Source: Candidatus Caribbeanibacter nitroreducens (GTDB lineage Bacteria; Gemmatimonadota; Gemmatimonadetes; Palauibacterales; Palauibacteraceae). Taken from it: DNA of 49,471 nucleotides. The stretch's first letter is position 1. Each line of letters begins with the position of its first letter. The notes beneath the pieces were generated by a model. It did no database searches, was not told where the DNA came from, and was given only the letters and a program-made list of their open reading frames with translations. This document shows positions 8,365 through 16,711 of this stretch, piece after piece. The position numbers and the translations under genes are program-made. Location of the stretch: positions 1-49,471 of the forward strand of contig CANPVF010000183.1 of NCBI GenBank assembly GCA_947581645.1, in the 5' to 3' direction.

Positions 8365-9972
8365 ATGACGCGCCGTCTCCTCGCCCTTCCCCTCCTCGCC
8401 CTCGTCCTCCTCCCCGCCTGCCAGCCGGTCGACGCCGGGGACGGGGACGAGTTCACCGTGGCCGTGGCCCGCTTCCAGCACGAGACGTGCACGTTCTGCC
8501 CGGGCGGCGACACCGACATCGAGGCGTGGACGCGCCACCGCCCGCCCATCGAGGGCCAGGAGGTGCTCGAGGCCGGCTCCTACATCGAGGGCTTCGTGGA
8601 CCGCTCCCGGGAGTACGGCGACGTGCAGCTCGTCGGCCTCCGCTCCCCCTACGAGGTGTTCGGCGGCTCCTCGCGGAGCTGGAACACGGAGAAGGCCTTC
8701 GACCACTTCGCCGACATGATCGTCGAGGACCTGGAGTCGGAGATGCCGGTGGACGGCGTCTACCTGGCCCTGCACGGCGCCATGGCGGTGCGCGACGTGC
8801 CGCGCCCCGAAGCCGAGCTCGCCCGCCGGGTGCGGGAGGCCGTCGGGCCGGACGTCCCCATCGTGGGCACCTTCGACCTGCACGGAAACGAGGACGGCGA
8901 GTTCCTCCGCTGGGCGGACGGCGCCTTCACGACCAAGCGCTACCCTCACTACGACTCCTACCTCCAGGGCGAGCGCGCGGCCCGCTTCCTCCGCCTGGTG
9001 ATGTCCGGCGAGTACGAGCCCACGACGGCCACCCGCAAGCCGCCGGTGGCCACCGCCACGGTGCTGCAGTGGACCGGGCAGTCGCCCGCCATGGACATCA
9101 TGGAGCGGGCGCGCCGGTGGGAGGCGCGGGAGGACGACGCCTTCGTGAGCGTCTTCTTCGGTTACCCCTGGTCGGACGTCCCGGACGTGGGCACCACCGT
9201 CCACGTGATGACCGACGGCGACCGGGCGCTGGCGGACACCATCGCCGCGGACATGGAGGAGTACATCTGGCGCGTGCGCGAGGACTTCGCCCACGGCGAC
9301 TATCCCATGCCGGAGGAAGCCGTGTCCATGGCGCGGGACTCCATCGAGGCCGGCGCCACGCCGGTGGTCCTGGGCGACTACAGCGACCGCCCCGGCGACG
9401 CCACATGGATCCTCCGGGAGCTGCAGGAGCAGGGCGTCGGCAGCGTCCTCTACGGCGCGCTCCGGGACGAGAACGCCCTGCAGGCGCTGGCCGAGGCCGG
9501 GGCCGAGCCCGGCGACGACTTCTCCCGCGAGGTCGGCGGCTTCACCGGCGAGAGCGCCGGCGAGCCGGTCCGGATCGACGGCACGATCCGCTACTTCGGC
9601 CCCGCCTTCGGCTACGACACCGTGGCCGCCGTGGACTACGGCGACGGCAACGTGCTGTTCATCACGCCCGCCTACGAGCAGGTCACCCACCCCGGGGAGC
9701 TGGCCGTGGGCGGGGTCGACCCGGACCAGTACGACGTCTTCGTCCTCAAGTCACGGGTCCACTTCCGGCGCGGCTTCGACGAGACCGGCTACGCCCGGGC
9801 GATGATCGTCACCGACGCCCCGGGCCCCTTCGTGGGGACCACCCGGCTGGAAGCCCTGGACTACAGGTACCTGCCCCTGGACCGCATGTATCCCTTCGGC
9901 GACCCCGGCGACTGGCGGGGTCGGTCGATGAACCCGGGCGTCAGCGCCATGGAGGCCGCGGCGCAGCAGTAG
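8365..9972 (+). CDS. M81-family (MlrC-like) metallopeptidase, lipoprotein
   Basis: The protein has 535 aa with CAGGAG upstream of the ATG. A lipoprotein signal ends LPACQP (Cys19), so it is likely membrane-anchored in the periplasm. MlrC hallmarks follow: RFQHETCTF (His39), YLALHGAM (His137), GTFDLHGN (His173), KRYPHYDSY (His195), GDYSDRPGDATW, and KSRVHFRRGF in the C-terminal half. MlrC was first known for degrading linearised microcystin. Most relatives are of unknown specificity, some acting on small peptides or isoaspartyl-type bonds. It starts a plus-strand set in which the decarboxylase begins 2 nt after its stop, suggesting a shared pathway for small amino-acid or peptide derivatives. 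Confidence 0.88.
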   Translation: MTRRLLALPLLALVLLPACQPVDAGDGDEFTVAVARFQHETCTFCPGGDTDIEAWTRHRPPIEGQEVLEAGSYIEGFVDRSREYGDVQLVGLRSPYEVFGGSSRSWNTEKAFDHFADMIVEDLESEMPVDGVYLALHGAMAVRDVPRPEAELARRVREAVGPDVPIVGTFDLHGNEDGEFLRWADGAFTTKRYPHYDSYLQGERAARFLRLVMSGEYEPTTATRKPPVATATVLQWTGQSPAMDIMERARRWEAREDDAFVSVFFGYPWSDVPDVGTTVHVMTDGDRALADTIAADMEEYIWRVREDFAHGDYPMPEEAVSMARDSIEAGATPVVLGDYSDRPGDATWILRELQEQGVGSVLYGALRDENALQALAEAGAEPGDDFSREVGGFTGESAGEPVRIDGTIRYFGPAFGYDTVAAVDYGDGNVLFITPAYEQVTHPGELAVGGVDPDQYDVFVLKSRVHFRRGFDETGYARAMIVTDAPGPFVGTTRLEALDYRYLPLDRMYPFGDPGDWRGRSMNPGVSAMEAAAQQ

Positions 9973-9974
9973 GG

Positions 9975-11447
9975 ATGACCGAGCGCGAGCAGCGTATACG
10001 TGAGCTGGAGGAGGTGAGCCGCCGGCTCGAGCCCGACGCGGGCGAGCGTGCCCGGATGCGGGACGCCGTGGTCGAATACTCGGAGGACTTCCTCCGGCAC
10101 ATCGACGAGCTCAGGGCTTTCGAGACCGACCGGTCGGCGGTGGAGCAGCTGCGCGAGACCCCGATTCGGGAGCGGGGACGGGAGATCGACGAGCTCCTCC
10201 CCCTGCTCCGCCGGGCCGTGGACACGCCGGGCCTGAACCCCGCGTCCGGTGGACACCTGGCCTACATCCCCGGGGGCGGTCTCTACCCCTCGGCCCTGGG
10301 CGACTACCTGGCCGCCGTCACCAACCGCTACGCCGGGATCCAGTTCACGGGGCCCGGCGCCGTGGAGATGGAGAACATGCTCCTGGACTGGATGGCGGAG
10401 CTGGTGGGCTACCCCGGGGAGGCCGGCGGCAACCTCACCTCCGGCGGGAGCATCGCCAACCTGGTGGCCGTGGTCACGGCGCGCGAGGACCGCGACCTGG
10501 ACCCGGAGTCGTACGGAGACGCCGTGGTGTACGTCTCCGAGCAGACCCACCACTGCGTCGACAAGGCGCTCCGGATCGCCGGGCTCGGCGACAGCGTCCG
10601 GCGCGTCGTGCCGGTGGACGACCGGTACCGGATGGACCCGGACGCCCTGGAGGAGGCCGTGGAGGGCGACCGGCGCTCCGGGCTCCTGCCGTGGATGGTG
10701 GTGGGGTCCGCCGGGACCACGGACGTGGGGGCCGTGGACCCCCTGGAGGCCATCGGAGACGTGGCCGACCGCCAGGGGCTCTGGTTCCACGTGGACGCCG
10801 CCTACGGCGGCTTCTTCGCCCTCTGCGAGTCCTGCCGGGAGCTGCTCGCCGGCATGGGCCGGTCGGACTCGGTGGTCCTGGACCCGCACAAGGGCCTCTT
10901 CCTCCCCTACGGCAGCGGGGCCGTTCTGGTGAAGGACCGGGCGGCCCTGCACCGGGCGCACCACTACCGCGCCGACTACATGCAGGACATCCAGCAGGCC
11001 GAGGCGGGCCGGGTCGAGTCGCCGGCGGAGCTCTCCCCGGAGCTCACCAAACACTTCCGCGGCCTCCGCCTGTGGCTCCCGCTGCTCCTCCACGGCGTGG
11101 AGCCGTTCCGCGCCGCCCTGGAGGAGAAGCGGCTCCTGGCCCGCCGCTTCCGGGAGCGGGCGCGGGAGCGCGGCTTCCAGGTGGGGCCCGAGCCCGAGCT
11201 CTCGGTGGCCGCCGTGCGCTGGATGCCGGAGTCCGGGGCCGACCCCGACGCCTTCAACGAGGCCCTGGTCGAGGCCGTGCGCGAGGACGGGCGGGTCTTC
11301 CTCTCCTCCACGACCCTGGACGGCCGCTTCGTGATCCGGATGGCGGCCCTGGCCTTCCGCACGCACGTCGAGACGGTGGACCTGGCCCTCGAGATCCTGT
11401 GCGAGGAGGCGCGGGAGCTGGAGGAGACGGGACTCCCGGCGGCGTGA
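9975..11447 (+). CDS. Group II PLP-dependent amino-acid decarboxylase
   Basis: The protein has 490 aa from the ATG at 9975 (upstream AGTAGGG). Family features are PASGGHLAYIPGGGLYPS, an NLTSGGSIANL substrate/cofactor loop, SEQTHHCVDKALRIAG (His stacking on PLP), HVDAAYGGF with the PLP-binding Asp, and the Schiff-base Lys in VLDPHKGLFLPYGSG. This places it with aromatic-L-amino-acid and related decarboxylases (DDC/GadB-like fold). The substrate cannot be predicted securely. It lies 2 nt after the M81 peptidase, and its stop codon overlaps the start of the methyltransferase (GTGA), so the three are probably translated together. Confidence 0.9.
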   Translation: MTEREQRIRELEEVSRRLEPDAGERARMRDAVVEYSEDFLRHIDELRAFETDRSAVEQLRETPIRERGREIDELLPLLRRAVDTPGLNPASGGHLAYIPGGGLYPSALGDYLAAVTNRYAGIQFTGPGAVEMENMLLDWMAELVGYPGEAGGNLTSGGSIANLVAVVTAREDRDLDPESYGDAVVYVSEQTHHCVDKALRIAGLGDSVRRVVPVDDRYRMDPDALEEAVEGDRRSGLLPWMVVGSAGTTDVGAVDPLEAIGDVADRQGLWFHVDAAYGGFFALCESCRELLAGMGRSDSVVLDPHKGLFLPYGSGAVLVKDRAALHRAHHYRADYMQDIQQAEAGRVESPAELSPELTKHFRGLRLWLPLLLHGVEPFRAALEEKRLLARRFRERARERGFQVGPEPELSVAAVRWMPESGADPDAFNEALVEAVREDGRVFLSSTTLDGRFVIRMAALAFRTHVETVDLALEILCEEARELEETGLPAA

Positions 11448-12235
11448 GGCTCGGCCACTGGGCGCGGCATCTCCTGCGGCGGCTCCGGGAGGAGCTCCAT
11501 CCCCGGAAGCTCACGCGGAAGGCCGGCGGCCGGCACGTGGACCTGCTGGAGGACGAGGCCTTCATGGAGCTGTACGAGGCGTGCCGCCCGTACACCGTCA
11601 CCTCGGTGGAGCGGATGTACGCCCTGTACCGGGCCACCCGATGGATCGCGAGGCGCGGGCTCCCGGGCTCGGTGGTGGAGTGCGGGGTGCTCCGGGGGGG
11701 CAGCATGATGCTGGCCGCGCTCCAGCTCCAGCGGGACGGGGAGGCCCGGCGCGACCTGTGGCTCTACGACACCTTCACGGGCATGGAGGAGCCCGGGCCG
11801 GAGGACGAGAGCGTGTTCGGCCTCCGCCCCCGTCACCGGTGGCGGCGCCGGCAGGAGGAGGACCACAACCGGTGGGGATACGCCCCGCTGGACGAGGTGC
11901 GCGCCAATATGGAGAGCACCGGCTATCCGCCGGACCGGGTCCGATTCGTCCGGGGGCGCGTCCAGGACACCCTGCCGGGGACGCGGCCCGAGCGTGTGGC
12001 CCTCCTGCGGCTGGACACCGACTGGTACGAGTCGACGCGGCACGAGCTGGAGCACCTCTACCCGCGCCTGGTGCCGGGCGGGATCCTCATCGTCGACGAC
12101 TACGGACACTGGAAGGGCGCGCGCCGGGCCGTGGACGAGTACCTGGACGGGCGGGAGTGCCCGCCCTTCCTGCATCGGATCGACTACACGGGACGAATCG
12201 CCGTGAAGCCGCCCGGTGGCGATCTCACCGAATGA
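11444..12235 (+). CDS. TylF/MycF-family O-methyltransferase
   Basis: The protein has 263 aa; the GTG at 11444 overlaps the previous stop by 4 nt. The N-terminus is basic (RHLLRRLREELHPRKL). The SAM-binding fold shows GSVVECGVLRGGSMMLAALQ and LWLYDTFTGMEEP. The family's metal-site region is visible as LLRLDTDWYESTRHELEHL and GGILIVDDYGHWKGARRAVDEY. TylF-type enzymes are Mg-dependent and methylate sugars or small-molecule hydroxyls. Coupling to a decarboxylase suggests modification of an amine product, but that is inference. Confidence 0.87.
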   Translation: MRLGHWARHLLRRLREELHPRKLTRKAGGRHVDLLEDEAFMELYEACRPYTVTSVERMYALYRATRWIARRGLPGSVVECGVLRGGSMMLAALQLQRDGEARRDLWLYDTFTGMEEPGPEDESVFGLRPRHRWRRRQEEDHNRWGYAPLDEVRANMESTGYPPDRVRFVRGRVQDTLPGTRPERVALLRLDTDWYESTRHELEHLYPRLVPGGILIVDDYGHWKGARRAVDEYLDGRECPPFLHRIDYTGRIAVKPPGGDLTE

Positions 12236-12254
12236 GCCGAAGGAGCTGATCGGA

Positions 12255-12590
12255 ATGGCGGAGCGCATCACCGTCGAGGACGTCATGGAGGCCCGGAGGG
12301 AGATCCGGGACGAGCTGCTCCCCGCGGTCCGCGACGCGGAGCTGGAGGTCGTCGCCGAGTACTTCTGGGCCCTGGACCCGGATGCCCCGCAGGTGGAGGG
12401 CCACTACACGGTGGACGAGCTGGTGGGGATCCTGGAGGGCGAGCGCCCGTGGCCGGCGGACTCGCACCTCCGGGGGCTCCTCAACCAGTACCTCCAGCGG
12501 CGCGACGCGAACCCCTACCTGGACGAGTGGGACCGCCAGGGAGAGGTCCGGGACGGACTCCCCGAGCTCCTGGAGCGGGCGGCGGCCTGA
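12255..12590 (+). CDS. Small acidic protein of unknown function
   Basis: The protein has 111 aa. AAGGAG lies about nine bases before the ATG at 12255, which favours this start over an in-frame one at 12216. It is soluble and strongly acidic (MAERITVEDVMEARREI, GHYTVDELVGILEGERPWP, QYLQRRDANPYLDEW). There are no cysteines, no signal and no membrane segment. It follows the methyltransferase by 19 nt on the same strand, so it may be the last gene of that set. It ends 10 nt from a convergent gene. No family was recognised. Confidence 0.65.
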   Translation: MAERITVEDVMEARREIRDELLPAVRDAELEVVAEYFWALDPDAPQVEGHYTVDELVGILEGERPWPADSHLRGLLNQYLQRRDANPYLDEWDRQGEVRDGLPELLERAAA

Positions 12591-12600
12591 GCCGGTCCCG

Positions 12601-12918
12601 TCAGTGGGCGTGGGCGTCCCCGGCCGGGGCCCGCTCGACCTTCACGCCGAACACGAGGAAGCCGAGGCGGGAGATCAGCGGCACCAGGAGCAGAGCCACG
12701 ATCGTCGAGAGGACCACGGCGAAGAAGGCGGACATCACCCCCTCCAGGAGGCCCTGCAGGAGGACCGCGGCGGCCAGGTAGGCGGCGAAGCTGACCACGA
12801 GCCCGCCAGTCTGTCGCACTCCTGCCCCGCCCTCGATCCGGATGGCCATGCCCCCGTAGTACATGGGAGCGGCGACCAGGAACGAACAGATCGGCACCAG
12901 CCAGTGGACGACGTTCAT
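12601..12918 (-). CDS. Small three-TM membrane protein, last gene of the oxidase operon
   Basis: The protein has 105 aa and is preceded by AGGAGATGAC. It has an N-terminal hydrophobic helix (VHWLVPICSFLVAAPMYYGG), a central pair of helices (SFAAYLAAAVLLQGLLEGV and FFAVVLSTIVALLLVPLI) and a His-ending hydrophilic tail (GDAHAH). It follows the duplicated membrane protein by 8 nt. No family was recognised. An accessory or assembly role for the oxidases is suggested only by position. Confidence 0.65.
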   Translation of the reverse strand: MNVVHWLVPICSFLVAAPMYYGGMAIRIEGGAGVRQTGGLVVSFAAYLAAAVLLQGLLEGVMSAFFAVVLSTIVALLLVPLISRLGFLVFGVKVERAPAGDAHAH

Positions 12919-12926
12919 GTCATCTC

Positions 12927-13970
12927 CTATTCGGTGGATTCCTCGGGCGCCTCCGCTCCCGCCGGTCCCTGACCCGTCGCCCTGCCGGGGCCGGACCCCG
13001 GGACGGCGGCCTCGTCCGCCCAGACGTCGCCGTCGAGCACCGTTCGCCTCAGGTCCGGGTGTCGTCGCCACAGGTATGCGCCCATGGCGAGGGCGGCCAG
13101 GAGGTTGCCGCCCAGGACGGACCACCAGGCGAACTCCTGCAGGACCCAGGTGCCCAGCGACGCCACCAGCCCCACGAAGAACAGCTCGAAGACCACGCCC
13201 AGCAGCACGACGCCGAAGATGAAGGAGGGCATCCGGTCCGCCTGGGCCACCAGGGCCGACACCACCATGCCGAACAGGAGGAACGCGGCCACGTGGACCA
13301 CGGTGTAGCCCCCGACGGTGGCTGCCGTCAGCCGGACGTTCTCGGGGTTGGCCACGCCGTGGAAGAGGAGGCTCCCCAGCGCCGCGGGCGTGAACAGCGG
13401 CTGGCGCATCACGCCGTCGAGGAGAAGGAACCAGGCGGCCACGACCGCCGCTCCCAGGAGCCCCGACACCAGCCCCTCCCGAAGGACCCTGTTCTCGTCC
13501 AGGTGACGGGCCAGTCCCGTGACCCCCGGCTCCGGGCCGGTCCAGTGCAGGTAGGTGCCGAGCACGACGCCGCCGATCAGGTTGCCCACGAGGACCGCGG
13601 GCCACGACGGGGCCGCCAGCACCGCCGACCCGGTGGTCACCAGAGACCCGTAGAAGAGCACGGTGCAGACGAAGAGCCCGTAGACGCCGCCCGTCAGGGG
13701 GTTCAGGGGCAGGTCCGTGAGCCGGAACAGCAGGTGGGCCGTCCCGCCGATGGCCGCGAAGGCCGCCAGGTGCACGGCGGTGAACGCCGACACCAGGAGC
13801 AGCCCGGCCTCCCCCTCGCCGCCGTTGAAGAGGGCGCCGGCCAGGAAACGCGGCGTGTGCAGGGGCTCCGCCCGGAGGGTGTCCACGAGGAGGAAGTACG
13901 CCGCCACCGCCAGGCCCGCGAGCACGCCGGCGATCAGGCCGTCGCGGAGGTCCTGCGCCTCGTCCGTCAT
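12927..13970 (-). CDS. Multi-pass membrane protein made of two tandem homologous halves
   Basis: The protein has 347 aa from the ATG at 13970 behind GGGAGGGAG. Residues about 8-145 and 160-300 repeat the same plan: LRDGLIAGVLAGLAVAAYFLLVD against LREGLVSGLLGAAVVAAWFLLLD, then PLHTPRFLAGALF against PLFTPAALGSLLF, VHLAAF against VHVAAF, and WPAVLVGNLIGGVVLGTYL against WSVLGGNLLAALAMGAYL. Each half has about four TM helices. The C-terminal 45 residues are soluble and acidic. Its position after the heme O synthase suggests an oxidase-related role, but no known assembly factor was recognised. Confidence 0.75.
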   Translation of the reverse strand: MTDEAQDLRDGLIAGVLAGLAVAAYFLLVDTLRAEPLHTPRFLAGALFNGGEGEAGLLLVSAFTAVHLAAFAAIGGTAHLLFRLTDLPLNPLTGGVYGLFVCTVLFYGSLVTTGSAVLAAPSWPAVLVGNLIGGVVLGTYLHWTGPEPGVTGLARHLDENRVLREGLVSGLLGAAVVAAWFLLLDGVMRQPLFTPAALGSLLFHGVANPENVRLTAATVGGYTVVHVAAFLLFGMVVSALVAQADRMPSFIFGVVLLGVVFELFFVGLVASLGTWVLQEFAWWSVLGGNLLAALAMGAYLWRRHPDLRRTVLDGDVWADEAAVPGSGPGRATGQGPAGAEAPEESTE

Positions 13971-13983
13971 GGTCTCCCTCCCG

Positions 13984-14274
13984 TCAGCTGTCCACGTTCG
14001 ACTCGGAACCCCGGTCCCCGGCACCCTCGCCCTTCGACCCGCCGGAGCGGGCGAACCCGAGGGCGATGAGTCCCACCACGCTCACCGGCGCCGCGATGAG
14101 GAGGAGGATGCTCCACACCAGCGCCCCGTGCTCGCCGCCCACCGCGGCGTCGAACAGCGCGGCCACGTGGAAGAAGAAGACGGCCAGGACGCCGGCGCCC
14201 CACAGCCCGAACTTCACCCTCTCGCTCCGGGAGTCCAGGGCGTCGCCCAGGTGGCCGATCATCCGCGCCAGCAT
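13984..14274 (-). CDS. Small two-TM membrane protein in the oxidase operon
   Basis: The protein has 96 aa; the ATG at 14274 is preceded by GGAGGG, which overlaps the end of the heme O synthase gene. An amphipathic N-terminus (MLARMIGHLGDALDSRSERV) is followed by two hydrophobic helices (GLWGAGVLAVFFFHVAALF and LVWSILLLIAAPVSVVGLIAL) and a charged tail. Size and position suit an oxidase accessory subunit, but no family is recognised. Confidence 0.65.
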   Translation of the reverse strand: MLARMIGHLGDALDSRSERVKFGLWGAGVLAVFFFHVAALFDAAVGGEHGALVWSILLLIAAPVSVVGLIALGFARSGGSKGEGAGDRGSESNVDS

Positions 14275-14282
14275 CGCCCGTC

Positions 14283-15668
14283 TCACCCTCCGTACAGCAT
14301 CCCGTACACCACGAGGCCGGTGATCGACACGTAGAGCCACACCGGATACGTCCAGCGGGCAACCCTCCGGTGCCCGCGCCTCCTGCCCTTCAGCGCCCGG
14401 TACAGGGTGAAGGCCACCGCCGGCACCACGGCCGCGGCCAGGAAGGCGTGGGAGGCCAGGACGGCATGATAGATCGTCTCCGACCACCCGGTGCCCGGGT
14501 AGGAGACGGAGCCCACCCGGAAGTGGTAGACCACGTAGGAGGCCAGGAACGCCCCGGACGACGCCACGGCCGCCCCCATGGCCGCCCGGTGCCGGCGGAG
14601 CGCGCCGCGCTTCACGTACCACAGCCCCATCACCAGCGCCACGGCCGCTGCCGCGTTGAGGCCGGCGTTCAGCGTGGCATGGGGGGGCGCCGTGGAGACC
14701 GTCTCCTCCGCCCAGACCACGGCGCCGGTCAGCGCCTGTCCGGAGGCCGGCCCGTCGGCCACCAGGGCCGCCAGCAGGAGCGGGAGGTAGAGCAGCGAGG
14801 CCCCGAAGAGGCGCCGGGCCCCGTCCTCCCCTCCGCGGAGCGCGAAGCCCGCGGCCCCGCCGAGAAAGATCAGGCCGAGCAGCGCGGCCGCCGCCCCGTA
14901 GACCGGTCCGGCCAGCCCCAGAGGCACCCACAGCGAGAGGCTCACCGGCACCAGGAACGCGGTGTAGGCGACGCTCCGCAGGCGACCGCGCACGCCCCCC
15001 GGATCTCCCACCGGCGGCACCCGGAAGCCGGCCCGGCGGTAGTCGTCCAGGTGGAGGCGGCCCAGGGCCAGGACGTGGGGCACCTGCCACAGGAAGAGCA
15101 CCGCGAAGAGGGCCAGGCCGCCCGATCCCACACGCCCCGTCGCCGCCGTCCAGCCCCCGAGGGCCGGGAGCGCTCCCGAGACGGCCCCGACCGGTGTCGA
15201 CGCGGACGTCTTCTGCTTGAGCGGGGTGTACACGAAGGCGTAGGACGCCGCCGTGGCCAGTCCCAGGGCCGCGGTGAGCCCGTTCACGGCGACTGCCAGG
15301 TAGGCGGCGCCGCCCAGCACCAGCAGCGCGGCGAAGACGGCGGCGTGGGAGGGCTCCATCCTCCCGTCCGGCAGCGGCCGCCCCCGGGTGCGCCGCATCC
15401 GCCCGTCCGCCTCCCGCTCGAGCAGCTGGTTCAGGGCGTTCGTCCCGCCGGCCAGCAGACCGATCCCGAGCAGAGCGTGGAGGAGTCCCATCGCCCCGGC
15501 CGGGGCGAGCCCGCTCCCCGTCAGGTACCCCGCCGCGGCCACGGCCAGCACCAGCAGGGTGATCCTGGGCTTGGTGAGCGCCAGGAGGTCCGCAGCGGCC
15601 GGGAGCTCGGCCGGGGAGAGCCCCGGGGCGCTTCCGTCCATCCGCTCCGACCGCGAGGATCCGCTCAC
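14283..15668 (-). CDS. ctaB: Protoheme IX farnesyltransferase (heme O synthase) fused to a DUF420/CtaM-like domain
   Basis: The protein has 461 aa from the GTG at 15668 behind GAGGGC; an ATG at 15641 is the alternative. Residues about 35-310 are a UbiA-type prenyltransferase (LALTKPRITLLVL, GGTNALNQLLEREADGRM, RTRGRPLPDG, YAFVYTPLKQKTSASTPVGA, LWQVPHVLALGRLHLDDYRRAG), the CtaB pattern. It farnesylates heme b to heme O in the membrane. Residues about 326-461 form a four-helix DUF420 domain with its spaced histidines (RRHRAAM, YHFR, SHAFL, GHRR) and WLYVSITG ending. In Firmicutes this family is CtaM, needed for aa3-type oxidase maturation. No stop or frameshift separates the two parts, so this looks like a genuine fusion. 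No heme A synthase (CtaA) is in the window. Confidence 0.93.
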   Translation of the reverse strand: MSGSSRSERMDGSAPGLSPAELPAAADLLALTKPRITLLVLAVAAAGYLTGSGLAPAGAMGLLHALLGIGLLAGGTNALNQLLEREADGRMRRTRGRPLPDGRMEPSHAAVFAALLVLGGAAYLAVAVNGLTAALGLATAASYAFVYTPLKQKTSASTPVGAVSGALPALGGWTAATGRVGSGGLALFAVLFLWQVPHVLALGRLHLDDYRRAGFRVPPVGDPGGVRGRLRSVAYTAFLVPVSLSLWVPLGLAGPVYGAAAALLGLIFLGGAAGFALRGGEDGARRLFGASLLYLPLLLAALVADGPASGQALTGAVVWAEETVSTAPPHATLNAGLNAAAAVALVMGLWYVKRGALRRHRAAMGAAVASSGAFLASYVVYHFRVGSVSYPGTGWSETIYHAVLASHAFLAAAVVPAVAFTLYRALKGRRRGHRRVARWTYPVWLYVSITGLVVYGMLYGG

Positions 15669-15679
15669 CGCTCGAGCCC

Positions 15680-15988
15680 TCAGAACTCCGTCATGACGGC
15701 GAACACCAGGATCGGCGCCAGCGCCAGCGGAGCCGCGGCGATGAGCACCAGTCGCCCGGGCTCGAAGCGGAGGTGCATGAAGTAGAGGGCCACCAGCAGG
15801 GCCTTCCAGACGGCCAGCCCCAGCAGCGACAGCACGATCACCTCGCGGGGGAGGTTCACGAACGCCACCCCCACCTCGATGAGCGTGAGCACGGCCAGCC
15901 CGGCCCACACCGCCATGTAGTTGGGATGGTGCCGCCCCCCGTCGTCCTGCCCGTGGGTGTCGACCCCGGTCTCGTCGCTCTCGGTCAT
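15680..15988 (-). CDS. ctaF: Cytochrome c oxidase subunit IV
   Basis: The protein has 102 aa. A hydrophilic His-rich start (MTESDETGVDTHGQDDGG) is followed by three TM helices with the COX4_pro pattern (YMAVWAGLAVLTLIEVGVAF, REVIVLSLLGLAVWKALLVA, YFMHLRFEPGRL). The small subunit stabilises the CuB/heme a3 core in bacterial aa3 oxidases. It lies between subunit III and heme O synthase, the standard order. The symbol follows Bacillus usage. Confidence 0.9.
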   Translation of the reverse strand: MTESDETGVDTHGQDDGGRHHPNYMAVWAGLAVLTLIEVGVAFVNLPREVIVLSLLGLAVWKALLVALYFMHLRFEPGRLVLIAAAPLALAPILVFAVMTEF

Positions 15989-16028
15989 CTCGACCTCCGG
16001 TGGCTGGTCGCGGCGTGAACCGGCCGCA

Positions 16029-16628
16029 TCAGATCAGATAGACGATGGTGAACAGGATGATCCACACGAGGTCGACGAAGTGCCAGTACAGCCCCAGCAC
16101 CTCGATCGACCGGTAGCTGCCGTCCGAGTACCCGCCCATGTAGGCCTTCACCGTGGTGAACCCCACGCAGAGCACCCCCAGGAAGACGTGGAAGCCGTGA
16201 AAGCCCGTCATGGTGAAGAAGGTGGAGCCGTACAGGCCCGTGCTCGGCAGGAAGCCGTGGCCGATCAGCTCCGCGTACTCGTAGACCTGGATCCCCAGGA
16301 AGACGCTCCCCATGACGAAGGTGGCCAGCAGCCACATCCAGGTGCCGCGATGGTCTCCCCCCTCAGCCGCGGCGAAGGCCTTCACCATGCTCACGCTGCT
16401 GCAGATCAGGATGAAGGTATTGACCGCGGTGATGGGAACGGCCAGGACCTCCCCGGGCAGCGGCCACGTGCCGGACGCTCCGAAGCGGAGGATCACGTAG
16501 GCGCCGATGAGCCCGGTGAAGAACATCACCTCCGAGCCCAGGAACACCCACATGCCCACCTTGGAGTCGTACGCGCCGACCCCGGTCTCCTGCGCGTCCG
16601 CCGTCATCGTCGCTGCCTGTGCTCCCAT
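16029..16628 (-). CDS. ctaE: Cytochrome c oxidase subunit III
   Basis: The protein has 199 aa with five TM helices, typical of short bacterial COX3. Diagnostic segments are KVGMWVFLGSEVMFFTGLI, ICSSVSMVKAFAA, MWLLATFVMGSVFLGIQVYEY, FFTMTGFHGFHVFLGVL and LYWHFVDLVWIILFTIVYL. It lies 83 nt after subunit I and 40 nt before subunit IV. Subunit III supports oxygen delivery and stability of subunit I. Confidence 0.95.
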   Translation of the reverse strand: MGAQAATMTADAQETGVGAYDSKVGMWVFLGSEVMFFTGLIGAYVILRFGASGTWPLPGEVLAVPITAVNTFILICSSVSMVKAFAAAEGGDHRGTWMWLLATFVMGSVFLGIQVYEYAELIGHGFLPSTGLYGSTFFTMTGFHGFHVFLGVLCVGFTTVKAYMGGYSDGSYRSIEVLGLYWHFVDLVWIILFTIVYLI

Positions 16629-16711
16629 CGCCTGGCGTCCCTCCCTGGAGTCTCGACCTCACCGCCGCGTCGCCGCGCGTCGTCGTCCGTCCGCCCGCGC
16701 TCTCCCCGCCC

